Below, piece by piece: positions 7,909-15,959 of a stretch of DNA of 64,000 nucleotides. Source of the DNA: JBBQWZ01 sp038210135 (GTDB taxonomy: Bacteria; Acidobacteriota; Terriglobia; Bryobacterales; Bryobacteraceae); the NCBI GenBank assembly GCA_038210135.1, contig JBBQWZ010000031.1:1-64000 (forward strand), given 5' to 3'. A program made the position numbers and the translations under genes. The notes beneath the pieces are model-generated. The model had not been told where the DNA came from, ran no database searches, and worked only from the letters and a program-made list of their open reading frames with translations. Within the stretch, counting starts at the first letter, position 1. Every line of letters starts with the position of its first letter.

Positions 7909-10644
7909 TTAGTTGACGACCGGTGTTGGCGATTGCACGGGAATCGTCACCGAGTTGCTAGTGTAGATGTCCTGCGAAATGGTGAGCGGCGTTTTCGGAT
8001 TCGAGGGCAGGCTCTGGTTCAGTTCCAAAACGACTTCGTAGATTCCGATCGAGCCCACTTTCAAGCCGGCCGAAATTACGTTCGCCGTTCTTCCGCCCAG
8101 GAACGCGGACACGGACGAGCTCGCCGTGTTGCTTTCCGGCCCGGTATAGACTTGCCCGGTGACGGCGGCACTCTGCGCCTCAACTGGACTGACCAAGCCA
8201 AGGCCCGTAGCGTAGATCTTGATGGTCTCGCCGGGGATCGCCGGATTATCTTCCGTGATCATCGAATTCTCGACGTTTGCGCAACATAGCTTGGGGCTGG
8301 TCGCGGTGAGAATCACCCCGGCATTGGTACTGATGCTCGTGGAAATTATCATTCCGTTGCCATCGGGCCCCGGGACTCTGGCGCGAAGGCGGATCCTGGT
8401 GAACTGCGGCGTCGCGATCGCCACCACTTTGGGTTCGCTCGCGTTGATAGTCACGATTAAACCGTCGCGAATGCTCGCGAGCGTGTCGTTCGCCTGCACC
8501 GTGTAGCTGTAGCTTCGGTCCTCGATCTTGATCGTTGCGGTATCGCCGGCGGTGGCGCTTCCATCAACCGAAATCAAACCCAAGGCATAGCTCGATCCAT
8601 GGACCGCGATGACGGTACGAGGATCGTCTCCGGACAATGCGAAAATTCCAGGATTCTGGCCCGGAACGGGGAACGCCAATGCACTGCTGACGGAAACCGA
8701 TCCGTCGTTTCGCTCAACGCGAATGTAGCCGCTGACGCTCGATGCGTCGAACACTTCAAAAGGCACTTGACCCGTGATTTCCGTCGGAGAAACCGATTTC
8801 AGGGGGATCCGAACACCGTCGATATAGACTTGCACTCCGCCCAGCTTCGTCGGAAGCGTAGTCGCGGAGTCCGGAACGGAAACCGTCTGGTCCGCGAGAT
8901 TGGTTCCGAAGAACGTGATGAGCGAGCCCGGAGCGATCGCCAAACCGGACTGCGCGCCGGATAGCGTCGTGCCGCTCGGAGACACGACAATCGTCGCCGT
9001 GCTGGTCGTGGTCGCGGGCGTCACCACCGTCGCGAGCGTGATGGCGTTGCCGGCTTCACCGCCGACTTTCGCCGCCAAATCGACGCCATTAATGAAGGCA
9101 TTCGCCCGAGCCGAGACGTTCGGATCGCCGGCTCCGGCATTGATCAACGTGACGAACTGCGCGACGACTGTCGCCAGCGTATCTTTGTCGGTGAATTTGT
9201 ATTTGTACTCCGTGCCGCCGATGGTAATGGTGACCGAATCGTCCTTGGTGACGGTGCCGCTAAATTGAATTTGACCCAGCGCGAAGAACTCCCGGCTGGC
9301 CGCATTGCGGACCTTGGTTTCGATAATGCCGCTATCGCCAGGAGTGAAAACAAGAACGCGGCGGACGTAGGGTTCCGCTACATAAAGGTTCGTCCCGTCC
9401 CAGGCAAGCGACATCGGGGTCCGCGTTTGCGCCGGGCTGAACAAATTGATGTTCGGAGAAAAAATATTGCTGTTATCGTCGGTGACCTTGTCGGCGAACT
9501 CGTCGGCCTGCCCAAGGATCACGTCGGCCCGCGCGGCGTTCGACGTGGGAATCGTGTTGAAAACCAAGACGCGATCGTTTCCGCCATCGGCGATGTATAA
9601 ACGCTTGCCGTCCGAAAGAGCAAAACGCGGATTGGCGAGTGTCGCCGCGCAACGGACGGGATACGTTGCCGTGGAATCGGTAGTGGAAACGACACCGTTC
9701 GAAGCGCACAGCTTGGTCGTATAATTCGGCGTGGCATCCGTAAAACTCGGCTGCCCAACCACCACATCCGCGGGAGCCTGCGTCGTCGTCGGAATCGAAT
9801 TCCAGATCAGAACGCGGCTGTGACCGAGATCGGTGACGAAGAGGCGAACGCCATCGCTGGTCACCGAAACCGGATTCAACATCGTATTCGCTTGCGCGTT
9901 CAACCCGACTTTAGTCAGATCCGGTTCCGACGCCACGTTGAAGTTCGGCTGCCCAAGAACAAAATCGGCCACAGCGTTGTTCGCGGTGGGGATCCGATTC
10001 CACACCATAACCCGATGGTTTTGCGTGTCCGCCACGTACAGCTTGCCGTTCTGAATCCAAACGCCCTGCGGCGCTCGCAAGCTTTTGTTATCCACCGCGA
10101 TGGGCTGATGCACGCTGGTGAAATCCGCCTGGCCTAACACCACATCGGCGGGCGCCGCATTCGAGGCTGGAATGCTGTTCCAGATCAGCACCCGATTGTT
10201 GAGCGTATCGGCGACGACCAAATATTGTCCGTCGCTCGCCACCGCGGTGGGCAGGCGAAGACCGGTGCGAGTCACGTTGATGTTCGCGGTGACAAAATCC
10301 GGTTGGCCCAACACCGTATCCGCGGTACCGCCGCACAACGGGCAACGCGTTCCGGACGGAGCGATTTGATCCGTCGGCTGCGGCAGCTGCTGCTGAATAT
10401 TGCGGAAAATCAGGATGCGATGGTTCAACGGGCCCGCGCCCACGCGGTTCGCGTCGGCCACGAACAGCGTATTGTTCGCAAAGGCGACTCCGCCCGCGCC
10501 TCCCAGTGTCGATCGCGAAATCTGGTCGTCAGAGGCTGTAAAGGTGCTCTGGCCGATGACCGCGCGGGCGGCTTGGCCCGTGCTGTAATCGGCGGCGCAC
10601 AACACTGCCGTTGGGATTAAAAAGAGTGCTAGGAACTTTCGCAT
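7909..10644 (-). CDS. Secreted NHL-repeat protein with a TIGR03437 domain
   Basis: A 911-residue protein with a signal peptide (MRKFLALFLIPTAVLCAA). Residues about 25-440 are NHL-like blades, each with the phrase 'ADVVLGQxxF' and 'ADTxNxRVLIWNSIP'. Residues 567-672 and 796-905 look like the two halves of the TIGR03437 domain common in Solibacter proteins (PGSLITFFGTNLA, then GETIKIYATGLG). Two copies of a roughly 95-residue module lie at about 461-556 and 688-785, both containing a 'VTITIGGTxYxYxxxxxDTLA'-like core; the second splits the TIGR03437 domain. It probably acts at the cell surface, but no enzyme site is visible. It heads the minus-strand run, with a 163-bp divergent gap to glcE. 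Confidence 0.85.
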   Translation of the reverse strand: MRKFLALFLIPTAVLCAADYSTGQAARAVIGQSTFTASDDQISRSTLGGAGGVAFANNTLFVADANRVGAGPLNHRILIFRNIQQQLPQPTDQIAPSGTRCPLCGGTADTVLGQPDFVTANINVTRTGLRLPTAVASDGQYLVVADTLNNRVLIWNSIPASNAAPADVVLGQADFTSVHQPIAVDNKSLRAPQGVWIQNGKLYVADTQNHRVMVWNRIPTANNAVADFVLGQPNFNVASEPDLTKVGLNAQANTMLNPVSVTSDGVRLFVTDLGHSRVLIWNSIPTTTQAPADVVVGQPSFTDATPNYTTKLCASNGVVSTTDSTATYPVRCAATLANPRFALSDGKRLYIADGGNDRVLVFNTIPTSNAARADVILGQADEFADKVTDDNSNIFSPNINLFSPAQTRTPMSLAWDGTNLYVAEPYVRRVLVFTPGDSGIIETKVRNAASREFFALGQIQFSGTVTKDDSVTITIGGTEYKYKFTDKDTLATVVAQFVTLINAGAGDPNVSARANAFINGVDLAAKVGGEAGNAITLATVVTPATTTSTATIVVSPSGTTLSGAQSGLAIAPGSLITFFGTNLADQTVSVPDSATTLPTKLGGVQVYIDGVRIPLKSVSPTEITGQVPFEVFDASSVSGYIRVERNDGSVSVSSALAFPVPGQNPGIFALSGDDPRTVIAVHGSSYALGLISVDGSATAGDTATIKIEDRSYSYTVQANDTLASIRDGLIVTINASEPKVVAIATPQFTRIRLRARVPGPDGNGMIISTSISTNAGVILTATSPKLCCANVENSMITEDNPAIPGETIKIYATGLGLVSPVEAQSAAVTGQVYTGPESNTASSSVSAFLGGRTANVISAGLKVGSIGIYEVVLELNQSLPSNPKTPLTISQDIYTSNSVTIPVQSPTPVVN

Positions 10645-10807
10645 GAAGCTGAAAAAGAGGTTACTCCGAAGTATAGCAAGCCGCCGTGACGCATTGCGGA
10701 GTGCAATCTGGAGACGCTTCTACAGTGGCATTGGTTTCAATAGGATGGGCGATCGGCTCTGTGCCCTCGGCGCACGGGCGTGAAAACCCGGTCCTACTTG
10801 CCCCACA

Positions 10808-11851
10808 ATGGACCATGGAGACCACTTGCCCGAACTAGCACCACAGTCCGCGGAAGAACTTGCCGAGGCACTTGCCAGCGGCGCTCAGGCTCGCCAGATT
10901 GTTCAATTAGGAGGAAGCTTCTCCAAGGACAACGCCGGTGGTCCACTGGCAAAAACCGCAGAGGTCGCGATTTCGACGCGAAATCTGCGGGCTGTTCGTC
11001 AGTATGAGCCGAGCGACCTGACCATCAGCGTGGACGCTGGAATGCCTTGGGTCGAGCTTTCGGCTCTGCTCGCCACGCATCAGCAAATGATCCCGATCGA
11101 TCCTCCCTGGTTCGATCGCGCGACCGTCGGCGGAGTGGTCGCGACGAATTTCTCCGGACCCCGCCGTCGTGGTTTCGGAACGGTCCGGGACCACGTCATC
11201 GGCATGCGCTTCGCAAATCTGAACGGCAAGCTGGTCGAATCCGGCGGCATGGTCGTCAAGAATGTCGCCGGCCTGGACATGGGCAAACTGCTGATCGGCT
11301 CCTGGGGGACGCTCGGCGCGATGACTTCGGTGAATTTCAAACTCACCCCCAAACCCGATCAGACTCAATCTTTCGCCCGCGAGTTCGAGACGCTTGAAGA
11401 TGCCGTCGCTTCGCGCGACGGGCTGATGCAGGGCGTGCTCCAACCCTGGGCCATCGACCTCGTGAACCCCGCGGCGGCCCCGGCCCTTGGATTCAAGAAC
11501 TGGACCCTGCTGGTGCAGGCGGGCGGATCCGCCACGGTGATGGACCGCTACCGGAAATCGCTGCCTGGCTTCGATCCAATTTCCGAAGAGGTCTGGATTG
11601 GTGTTCGTGAATTTCCCGCCCGCTGCTCACGCGTAGCGGCCCGTCGTTTCGCGCCTTCCGATCTCGCCGCCGCCATCCGCAATTCGCCCGGGCCCGCAAT
11701 CGCTCGCGCGGCTTCTGGAATTCTGTATGAGGCGATCGAGAAGTTCGTTCGGCCCGCCGAGCCGGACGGCTTCGAGATGATGCGCCGCGTCAAAGCGATG
11801 TTCGATCCCGATACGATTCTGAATCCCGGGAGACTGAATGGCCTCCTGTAA
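10808..11851 (+). CDS. glcE: Glycolate oxidase FAD-binding subunit GlcE
   Basis: A 347-residue FAD-linked oxidase of the PCMH type. GGSFSKDNAGG near residue 35 and TVGGVVATNFSGPRR near residue 115 form the FAD pyrophosphate region, and GLDMGKLLIGSWGTLG follows; these are typical of GlcE. With GlcD and GlcF it oxidises glycolate to glyoxylate at the membrane. The stop overlaps glcF by 14 bp, so the two are coupled. No glcD is seen upstream (the neighbour is the divergent TIGR03437 gene) or anywhere in the window. Confidence 0.88.
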   Translation: MDHGDHLPELAPQSAEELAEALASGAQARQIVQLGGSFSKDNAGGPLAKTAEVAISTRNLRAVRQYEPSDLTISVDAGMPWVELSALLATHQQMIPIDPPWFDRATVGGVVATNFSGPRRRGFGTVRDHVIGMRFANLNGKLVESGGMVVKNVAGLDMGKLLIGSWGTLGAMTSVNFKLTPKPDQTQSFAREFETLEDAVASRDGLMQGVLQPWAIDLVNPAAAPALGFKNWTLLVQAGGSATVMDRYRKSLPGFDPISEEVWIGVREFPARCSRVAARRFAPSDLAAAIRNSPGPAIARAASGILYEAIEKFVRPAEPDGFEMMRRVKAMFDPDTILNPGRLNGLL

Positions 11852-13130
11852 TCTTCCGGCCGACAAACCACAGCAGAAAGATCTCGACCGCTGCGTCCAT
11901 TGCGGGCTGTGCCTGAATGCGTGTCCGACGTACAGAGAACTCGGCCTTGAAATGGATTCCCCACGCGGACGCATCTATCAAATGGTGCAGGTCGCAAATG
12001 GCGCGCCTGTCAGCGACGCCTACCTTTCTCACATCGATCTTTGCCTGGCTTGCCGCGCCTGTGAAACCGCCTGCCCGTCCGGCGTGCAGTACGGGCGGCT
12101 GGTCGAAGCCGCACGCGCCGACATCGAAACCCGAACGATACGGCCGTGGGCGACGCGAAGTTTGCGCGGCTTCCTGTTTGAGACGGTTCTGCCGAGCCGC
12201 GCCTGGTTGGCTTTCCTGGGCCGAATGCTCTGGTTTTATCAAGTCTGGGGAATTCAGAAACTGACGCGAGCGTCGGGAATCCTAAGGCTGTTCGGCAAGT
12301 TGGGTGCCGCCGAGGCGTTGGCGCCGAATGCGGAATCGCCATTTTTCTTTTCGCAGATAGGACATGTCTTCCCGGCGCACGGGGAACGGAAACACAAGGT
12401 CGCGTTGCTGTCGGGCTGTATCGCGAACGTCTGTTTCGCGCGCCTGAACGAGGCCACCGTGCGCGTACTCCAAATCAACGGTTGCGAAGTCCACGTGCCC
12501 GCCGGGCAGACTTGCTGCGGAGCTCTGCATGTCCACGCGGGCCTGGTTGGCGCCGCGCGCGGTCTCGCCCGAAAGAACATCGACGCGGTTCTTGATCAGG
12601 GCTTCGACGCCGTGCTGACGAACGCGGGGGGCTGCGGATCGACGCTGAAAGAATATGACCACCTGCTCGAACAGGATGCCGCGTATGCTGCGAAAGCGGT
12701 CGACTTTTGCAGGCTGATGAAAGACGTCAACGAGTTCCTCGGATCGATTACGCTCACCCCGGAGATGGGCGAGCTGGACTGGACGGTGACGTACCAGGAT
12801 TCCTGCCATCTGGCGCACGGCCAGAAAATCCGGTCCGCTCCGCGTGAATTGCTGCGCCGGATTCCGGGCCTGACGCTGAAAGAGATGGCGGGTTCCGACC
12901 AGTGCTGTGGCAGCGCCGGCATATACAACGTCGTCCATACCGACATGTCGATGTCGCTACTCGAAAAGAAGATGACGAATGTGAACCGCACGAAGGCGGA
13001 CAGAATCGTCACCGCCAACCCGGGCTGTATGCTGCAACTGCGCGCCGGCGGGGAGAAGTTTGGGAGCAGCCAGCAGGTGTATCACGTCATCGAGGTTCTC
13101 GACGCGGCGTATGCTGTCAAGCGAAAATAG
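11838..13130 (+). CDS. glcF: Glycolate oxidase iron-sulfur subunit GlcF
   Basis: A 430-residue protein with two 4Fe-4S ferredoxin motifs, CVHCGLCLNACP and CLACRACETACP, in the first 85 residues, then two CCG domains (CCGALHVHAG, CCGSAGIYN and a CHLAHGQ element). This is the GlcF/heterodisulfide-reductase-D architecture that passes electrons from the flavin subunit to the quinone pool. It overlaps glcE by 14 bp. Its stop is 9 bp from the convergent 68-aa gene at 13140, leaving no room for a classical terminator. Confidence 0.92.
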   Translation: MASCNLPADKPQQKDLDRCVHCGLCLNACPTYRELGLEMDSPRGRIYQMVQVANGAPVSDAYLSHIDLCLACRACETACPSGVQYGRLVEAARADIETRTIRPWATRSLRGFLFETVLPSRAWLAFLGRMLWFYQVWGIQKLTRASGILRLFGKLGAAEALAPNAESPFFFSQIGHVFPAHGERKHKVALLSGCIANVCFARLNEATVRVLQINGCEVHVPAGQTCCGALHVHAGLVGAARGLARKNIDAVLDQGFDAVLTNAGGCGSTLKEYDHLLEQDAAYAAKAVDFCRLMKDVNEFLGSITLTPEMGELDWTVTYQDSCHLAHGQKIRSAPRELLRRIPGLTLKEMAGSDQCCGSAGIYNVVHTDMSMSLLEKKMTNVNRTKADRIVTANPGCMLQLRAGGEKFGSSQQVYHVIEVLDAAYAVKRK

Positions 13131-13139
13131 CGGTCCGCG

Positions 13140-13346
13140 TCACATGTGCTTCCCTTCCCGCTTCTTCCGAAAACTGTCCGCTGCGATGCGCAGCCCGGCC
13201 TGATCGACGGCCGCAAGAGCCTCGCATTCCTGCCCAGACAACCCCGCGCGCTGGGCTTCTCCTCGCGGATCCACTAGGAACCGCTTCAGCATCGGCTCAT
13301 CGGTATACAGCCGAGCGAGAAAGGCTTCGAACGCCGGCGTCGTCAT
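13140..13346 (-). CDS. Small helical protein downstream of MNIO (possible partner)
   Basis: A 68-residue protein of mostly helical character ending in a basic stretch (FRKKREGKHM). The pattern FLVDPRG..., AGLSGQECEAL and a following VDQAGLRIAAD recalls the small LigA-like/partner helical domains that accompany some MNIO loci, but I cannot assign a family securely. Its ATG overlaps the MNIO stop in an ATGA tetranucleotide (13343-13346), the strongest evidence that it is translated together with the oxidase. It could recruit a substrate to the enzyme; that is inference from position only. Confidence 0.65.
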   Translation of the reverse strand: MTTPAFEAFLARLYTDEPMLKRFLVDPRGEAQRAGLSGQECEALAAVDQAGLRIAADSFRKKREGKHM

Positions 13347-14206
13347 CCGAGCAGCTTTCGTGCGCGGCCTTTTTCAATCGCCAGTCGCGCGGAATCCAGT
13401 TCCGCAACCAGCTCCTCCATGGCGGGATACGCTCCGTCGCGCTCGAGAACCACGGTCAGCGGACCGTCCGCGCGACGCGCGACTTCGGTCAGCATCTCGA
13501 AAACATTACGCGGCACGGGATGCTTGTGATCGTCGAGGATCCGCCCTTCCTCAAGGAAACGCCCGCCGGCGATATGAACGAACCGGATGCTTTCGAGCGG
13601 CAGCGCCGCCAGGCAATCGTCCGCGCGATATCGCCACGGGCTCTGCCACAAATTGACCGCGTTGGTCGCCACGTTATGCAGATCCAGCAGCAGGCTGGCG
13701 CCGGATTCCCTCATCACGCTGGACAACCACTCCGCGTCGCCCATCGAACTGCCCGGCGGATCGAACAGCGTCGCGATGTTCTCCATCGCCGGAGCCATTC
13801 CGCACACGCGCCGCGCTTGCTCGATATTCGCCGCGGTGCCGTCCACGGTGGCCTGATTTCGCGGCGGTTGCGCAAGGTGGCCGATCTCGATTCCGCCGGC
13901 GCGCACGAACGCAAGGTGCTCGCTCCAGGATTCCGGTCGCACCGCGTCGAGGACGCGCGCCATCTTCTCTAAGCGTTTGGTCTCTACGCGGACGGTGGAA
14001 GCCATGCCAAGGCCGACGCCGTGGAGCAGCACCGGGCGTTGCGCCGACAGCGTCCGCAGAGCTCGAAGTTCCTTGGCAGGAGCTTCGAAGAAATCATCCG
14101 CAATCACTTCGAGCACGTCGATGCTCTCGAGATTCGTCAGGATGCCCGCGGCGAGTTCTCCGCGCCAGCCAATGCCGACGCGATCCTTAGCTTCCACATC
14201 CGCCAC
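13343..14206 (-). CDS. MNIO family (DUF692) multinuclear non-haem iron oxidase
   Basis: A 287-residue TIM-barrel protein with the DUF692 signatures: LLHGVGLG (His62), WSEHLAF (Glu96/His97), MENIATLF (Glu142), LLLDLHNV (Asp175/His177), FVHIAGG (His211), DDHKHPVP (Asp226/His227/His229) and VVLERDG (Glu255). Characterised members (MbnB, TglH, bufferin enzymes) use two or three irons to oxidise peptidyl cysteines or other residues. I chose the GTG at 14206 because GGAGG sits 5 bases upstream and the length then matches the family; GTG at 14197 is an alternative, and a reading from ATG 14383 would lie inside the upstream gene. The start overlaps the TIGR04222 gene by 20 bp. Confidence 0.88.
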   Translation of the reverse strand: MADVEAKDRVGIGWRGELAAGILTNLESIDVLEVIADDFFEAPAKELRALRTLSAQRPVLLHGVGLGMASTVRVETKRLEKMARVLDAVRPESWSEHLAFVRAGGIEIGHLAQPPRNQATVDGTAANIEQARRVCGMAPAMENIATLFDPPGSSMGDAEWLSSVMRESGASLLLDLHNVATNAVNLWQSPWRYRADDCLAALPLESIRFVHIAGGRFLEEGRILDDHKHPVPRNVFEMLTEVARRADGPLTVVLERDGAYPAMEELVAELDSARLAIEKGRARKLLG

Positions 14207-15077
14207 AGCCGCCTCCGCATCCACCCCCGCAGGACGATCCGCCGCCCGAATCGCCGGACGACGAAGAAGATCCGCAGGTCGACCCGCACGAACTGCTACT
14301 CGATGCGCTCGCCTTGGGGAACAATTGGTAGACATAGGGGTAGGCGAGCGGCGGCATGGCGGCGATTCCAAAAACCGCCGCAATCATCACCGCTTCGTTC
14401 GGATTGCCGTGCGACTTCGATTTTTTGGCTGGCTTCATTCGCCCGTACAGGGATTGTAGATCCTGAACCATGGCGGATCCGAGCGCGGTCAGGCGCGGAA
14501 ATCCAACTCCGATCGCGGCTACGACGTCGACGATCATAAACAGGATCAGAAAGCCAATGTTTGAGTGACCGCGTTCAAGCGCGAGGTCGATTTTCAGAAT
14601 GCCGCCGCCGAGCAGGAATCCCAGGCCGACGGCGAATAGTATCAGGCGCTGAGTCTTCTGGCCCGCGGACGGCAGGGCGCCCAACTGGCGCAGGCGCTCG
14701 TCATAGCCGTCGCCTGCCAGCTTGACGCCGGGATCCTGGAACAGGCCGACCGCGTCAGTCGAACGCGCGAAGTAAGACAGGACCGCCTGCTCGAAGAAGT
14801 TGTGGGCGCCATCTTTGGTGTGCTTTTGAATCGTCACCTTGCCGTCGGCGGCAGAGGTAAGCAGCTTCCGCTCGATCAAAGAAACGGTCGCGACGCGCGC
14901 GGCTTCGGTAACGCCTCCGCGAAGGTAGGCGATCAAGTACGCATCGGACGTATCGAAGGCCGGCGAATTTCCGCCCTCGAGGGCTTTGCGGAAGAACCAC
15001 ATTCCGAAAAGCACGAGCAGCGAAAGGATAGCAAAAAACAGCAGGAACGGAGGACCGGTAAGGTCGAAGGGATTCAT
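14187..15077 (-). CDS. TIGR04222-type membrane protein with Cys/Gly/Ser-rich C-terminal tail
   Basis: A 296-residue protein starting MNPFDLTGPPFLLFF, the typical N-terminus of TIGR04222 proteins. Four membrane segments are predicted by eye at 10-29, 145-163, 174-193 and 229-249, with a soluble helical domain at about 40-135. After residue 255 the sequence becomes an almost pure Ser/Gly/Cys tail with six cysteines (264, 268, 283, 287, 291, 294), ending GGGCGGCGS. Family function is not established. An MNIO gene directly downstream and overlapping suggests the tail could be its substrate or a metal-binding site. The start at 15077 is preferred to the ORF start at 15146, which adds low-complexity residues before this N-terminus. 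Confidence 0.82.
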   Translation of the reverse strand: MNPFDLTGPPFLLFFAILSLLVLFGMWFFRKALEGGNSPAFDTSDAYLIAYLRGGVTEAARVATVSLIERKLLTSAADGKVTIQKHTKDGAHNFFEQAVLSYFARSTDAVGLFQDPGVKLAGDGYDERLRQLGALPSAGQKTQRLILFAVGLGFLLGGGILKIDLALERGHSNIGFLILFMIVDVVAAIGVGFPRLTALGSAMVQDLQSLYGRMKPAKKSKSHGNPNEAVMIAAVFGIAAMPPLAYPYVYQLFPKASASSSSSCGSTCGSSSSSGDSGGGSSCGGGCGGGCGGCGS

Positions 15078-15222
15078 CACGCTTTGGCGCCACGGCTCCC
15101 TTGCCGCGGAACCACCTCCATTTGGGGGGTCACCAGGACCGCCCATCGTATTTCAGTTTCTTCATTCTCGGATACGAAACCGGTTGACGCCAAGTTCGTG
15201 AAAGTCTGGTTACAACTTTGCT

Positions 15223-15948
15223 TCAAGGCTGCAGGGCTAACGCCCGCTGCCGCATGCTTTCGGCGATGGCCAGCATGGCGAACAACGCCGGCTCCGCTTC
15301 GCCCGGCGGAAGTGCCCCTTGTTCCCGCGCCATCGAGAGTTGAGCCGGCAGTTGCGACCAGGCGAAATCTCCGCCCGCCGAAGCGATCTCGACGAGCGCG
15401 TGCTTGGCTGAATCCTGCGCGTGAGCTTCGAGTTCCAACAACGTCGCCGCTGCCGCCCGCAATGGACCCGCCGATTCCACCAGCAGCCCGCACAGCTCAT
15501 CTTCGTTTCGCAAACGCGACGCCATTCCGGCCCGCACCCGCAGGATCAGGTTCAGCAACACCTGGCGTAGTCGAATCATTCCGGCGCCGCGCGGTACGCC
15601 GAGATGCAAGAACGGATCGTCGCCGAAGATCACCCGCCGCCGTCGCGCGACATCGGCGAACTTCACGGTGAAGGCCTCCGCGGCGGATCCGATTTCCTGT
15701 TCCAGCAAAAACATCGCCTGTAATCGGAACGCGGCTTGCGCCGTCACCAACGCGGGATGGAATGCGTGGACCGCATCTTGCCGGAACTCCTTGAGCACGA
15801 CGATGATGTTGAGGTCCGAGGACGGCCGCAGCGCATCTTCCGCACCGCTGCCGTACAGGACAATCGACAGCAAGGCCGGTCCAAAAGCCTGTTGCGCGGC
15901 GCCCGCGAACTGCGAAAGCCCGTGTTCGATCTGAGGATCTAAAGACAT
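15223..15948 (-). CDS. Nucleotidyltransferase-fold protein, catalytic motif altered
   Basis: A 241-residue protein with the N-terminal Pol-beta/MNT-like element: YGSGAEDALRPSSDLN, where the usual GS...D-x-D/E reads G33-S34...D45-L46-N47. The second metal-binding acidic residue is Asn, so catalysis may be weakened or lost. The rest is helical (heavy in Ala, Leu and Arg) and may be a HEPN-like or family-specific domain. The start at 15948 (MSLDPQIEHG) is chosen because the 91 residues upstream in the ORF lie in the shadow of the preceding gene. It lies 11 bp after the phospholipase-B-like gene. Substrate unknown. Confidence 0.7.
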   Translation of the reverse strand: MSLDPQIEHGLSQFAGAAQQAFGPALLSIVLYGSGAEDALRPSSDLNIIVVLKEFRQDAVHAFHPALVTAQAAFRLQAMFLLEQEIGSAAEAFTVKFADVARRRRVIFGDDPFLHLGVPRGAGMIRLRQVLLNLILRVRAGMASRLRNEDELCGLLVESAGPLRAAAATLLELEAHAQDSAKHALVEIASAGGDFAWSQLPAQLSMAREQGALPPGEAEPALFAMLAIAESMRQRALALQP

Positions 15949-15959
15949 ACTGGTTGGAA

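Noticed and set aside
13343..14383. Longer MNIO reading from ATG 14383
   Set aside because: The extra 59 residues lie inside the TIGR04222 tail and membrane coding region and are Arg/Pro-rich without family similarity.
15186..15214. ECF-like promoter (TGTAAC and CGTC on the minus strand) before the TIGR04222 gene
   Set aside because: The spacer is 19 bp, longer than the usual 16-17 bp, so I do not list it. Start-site mapping would settle it.
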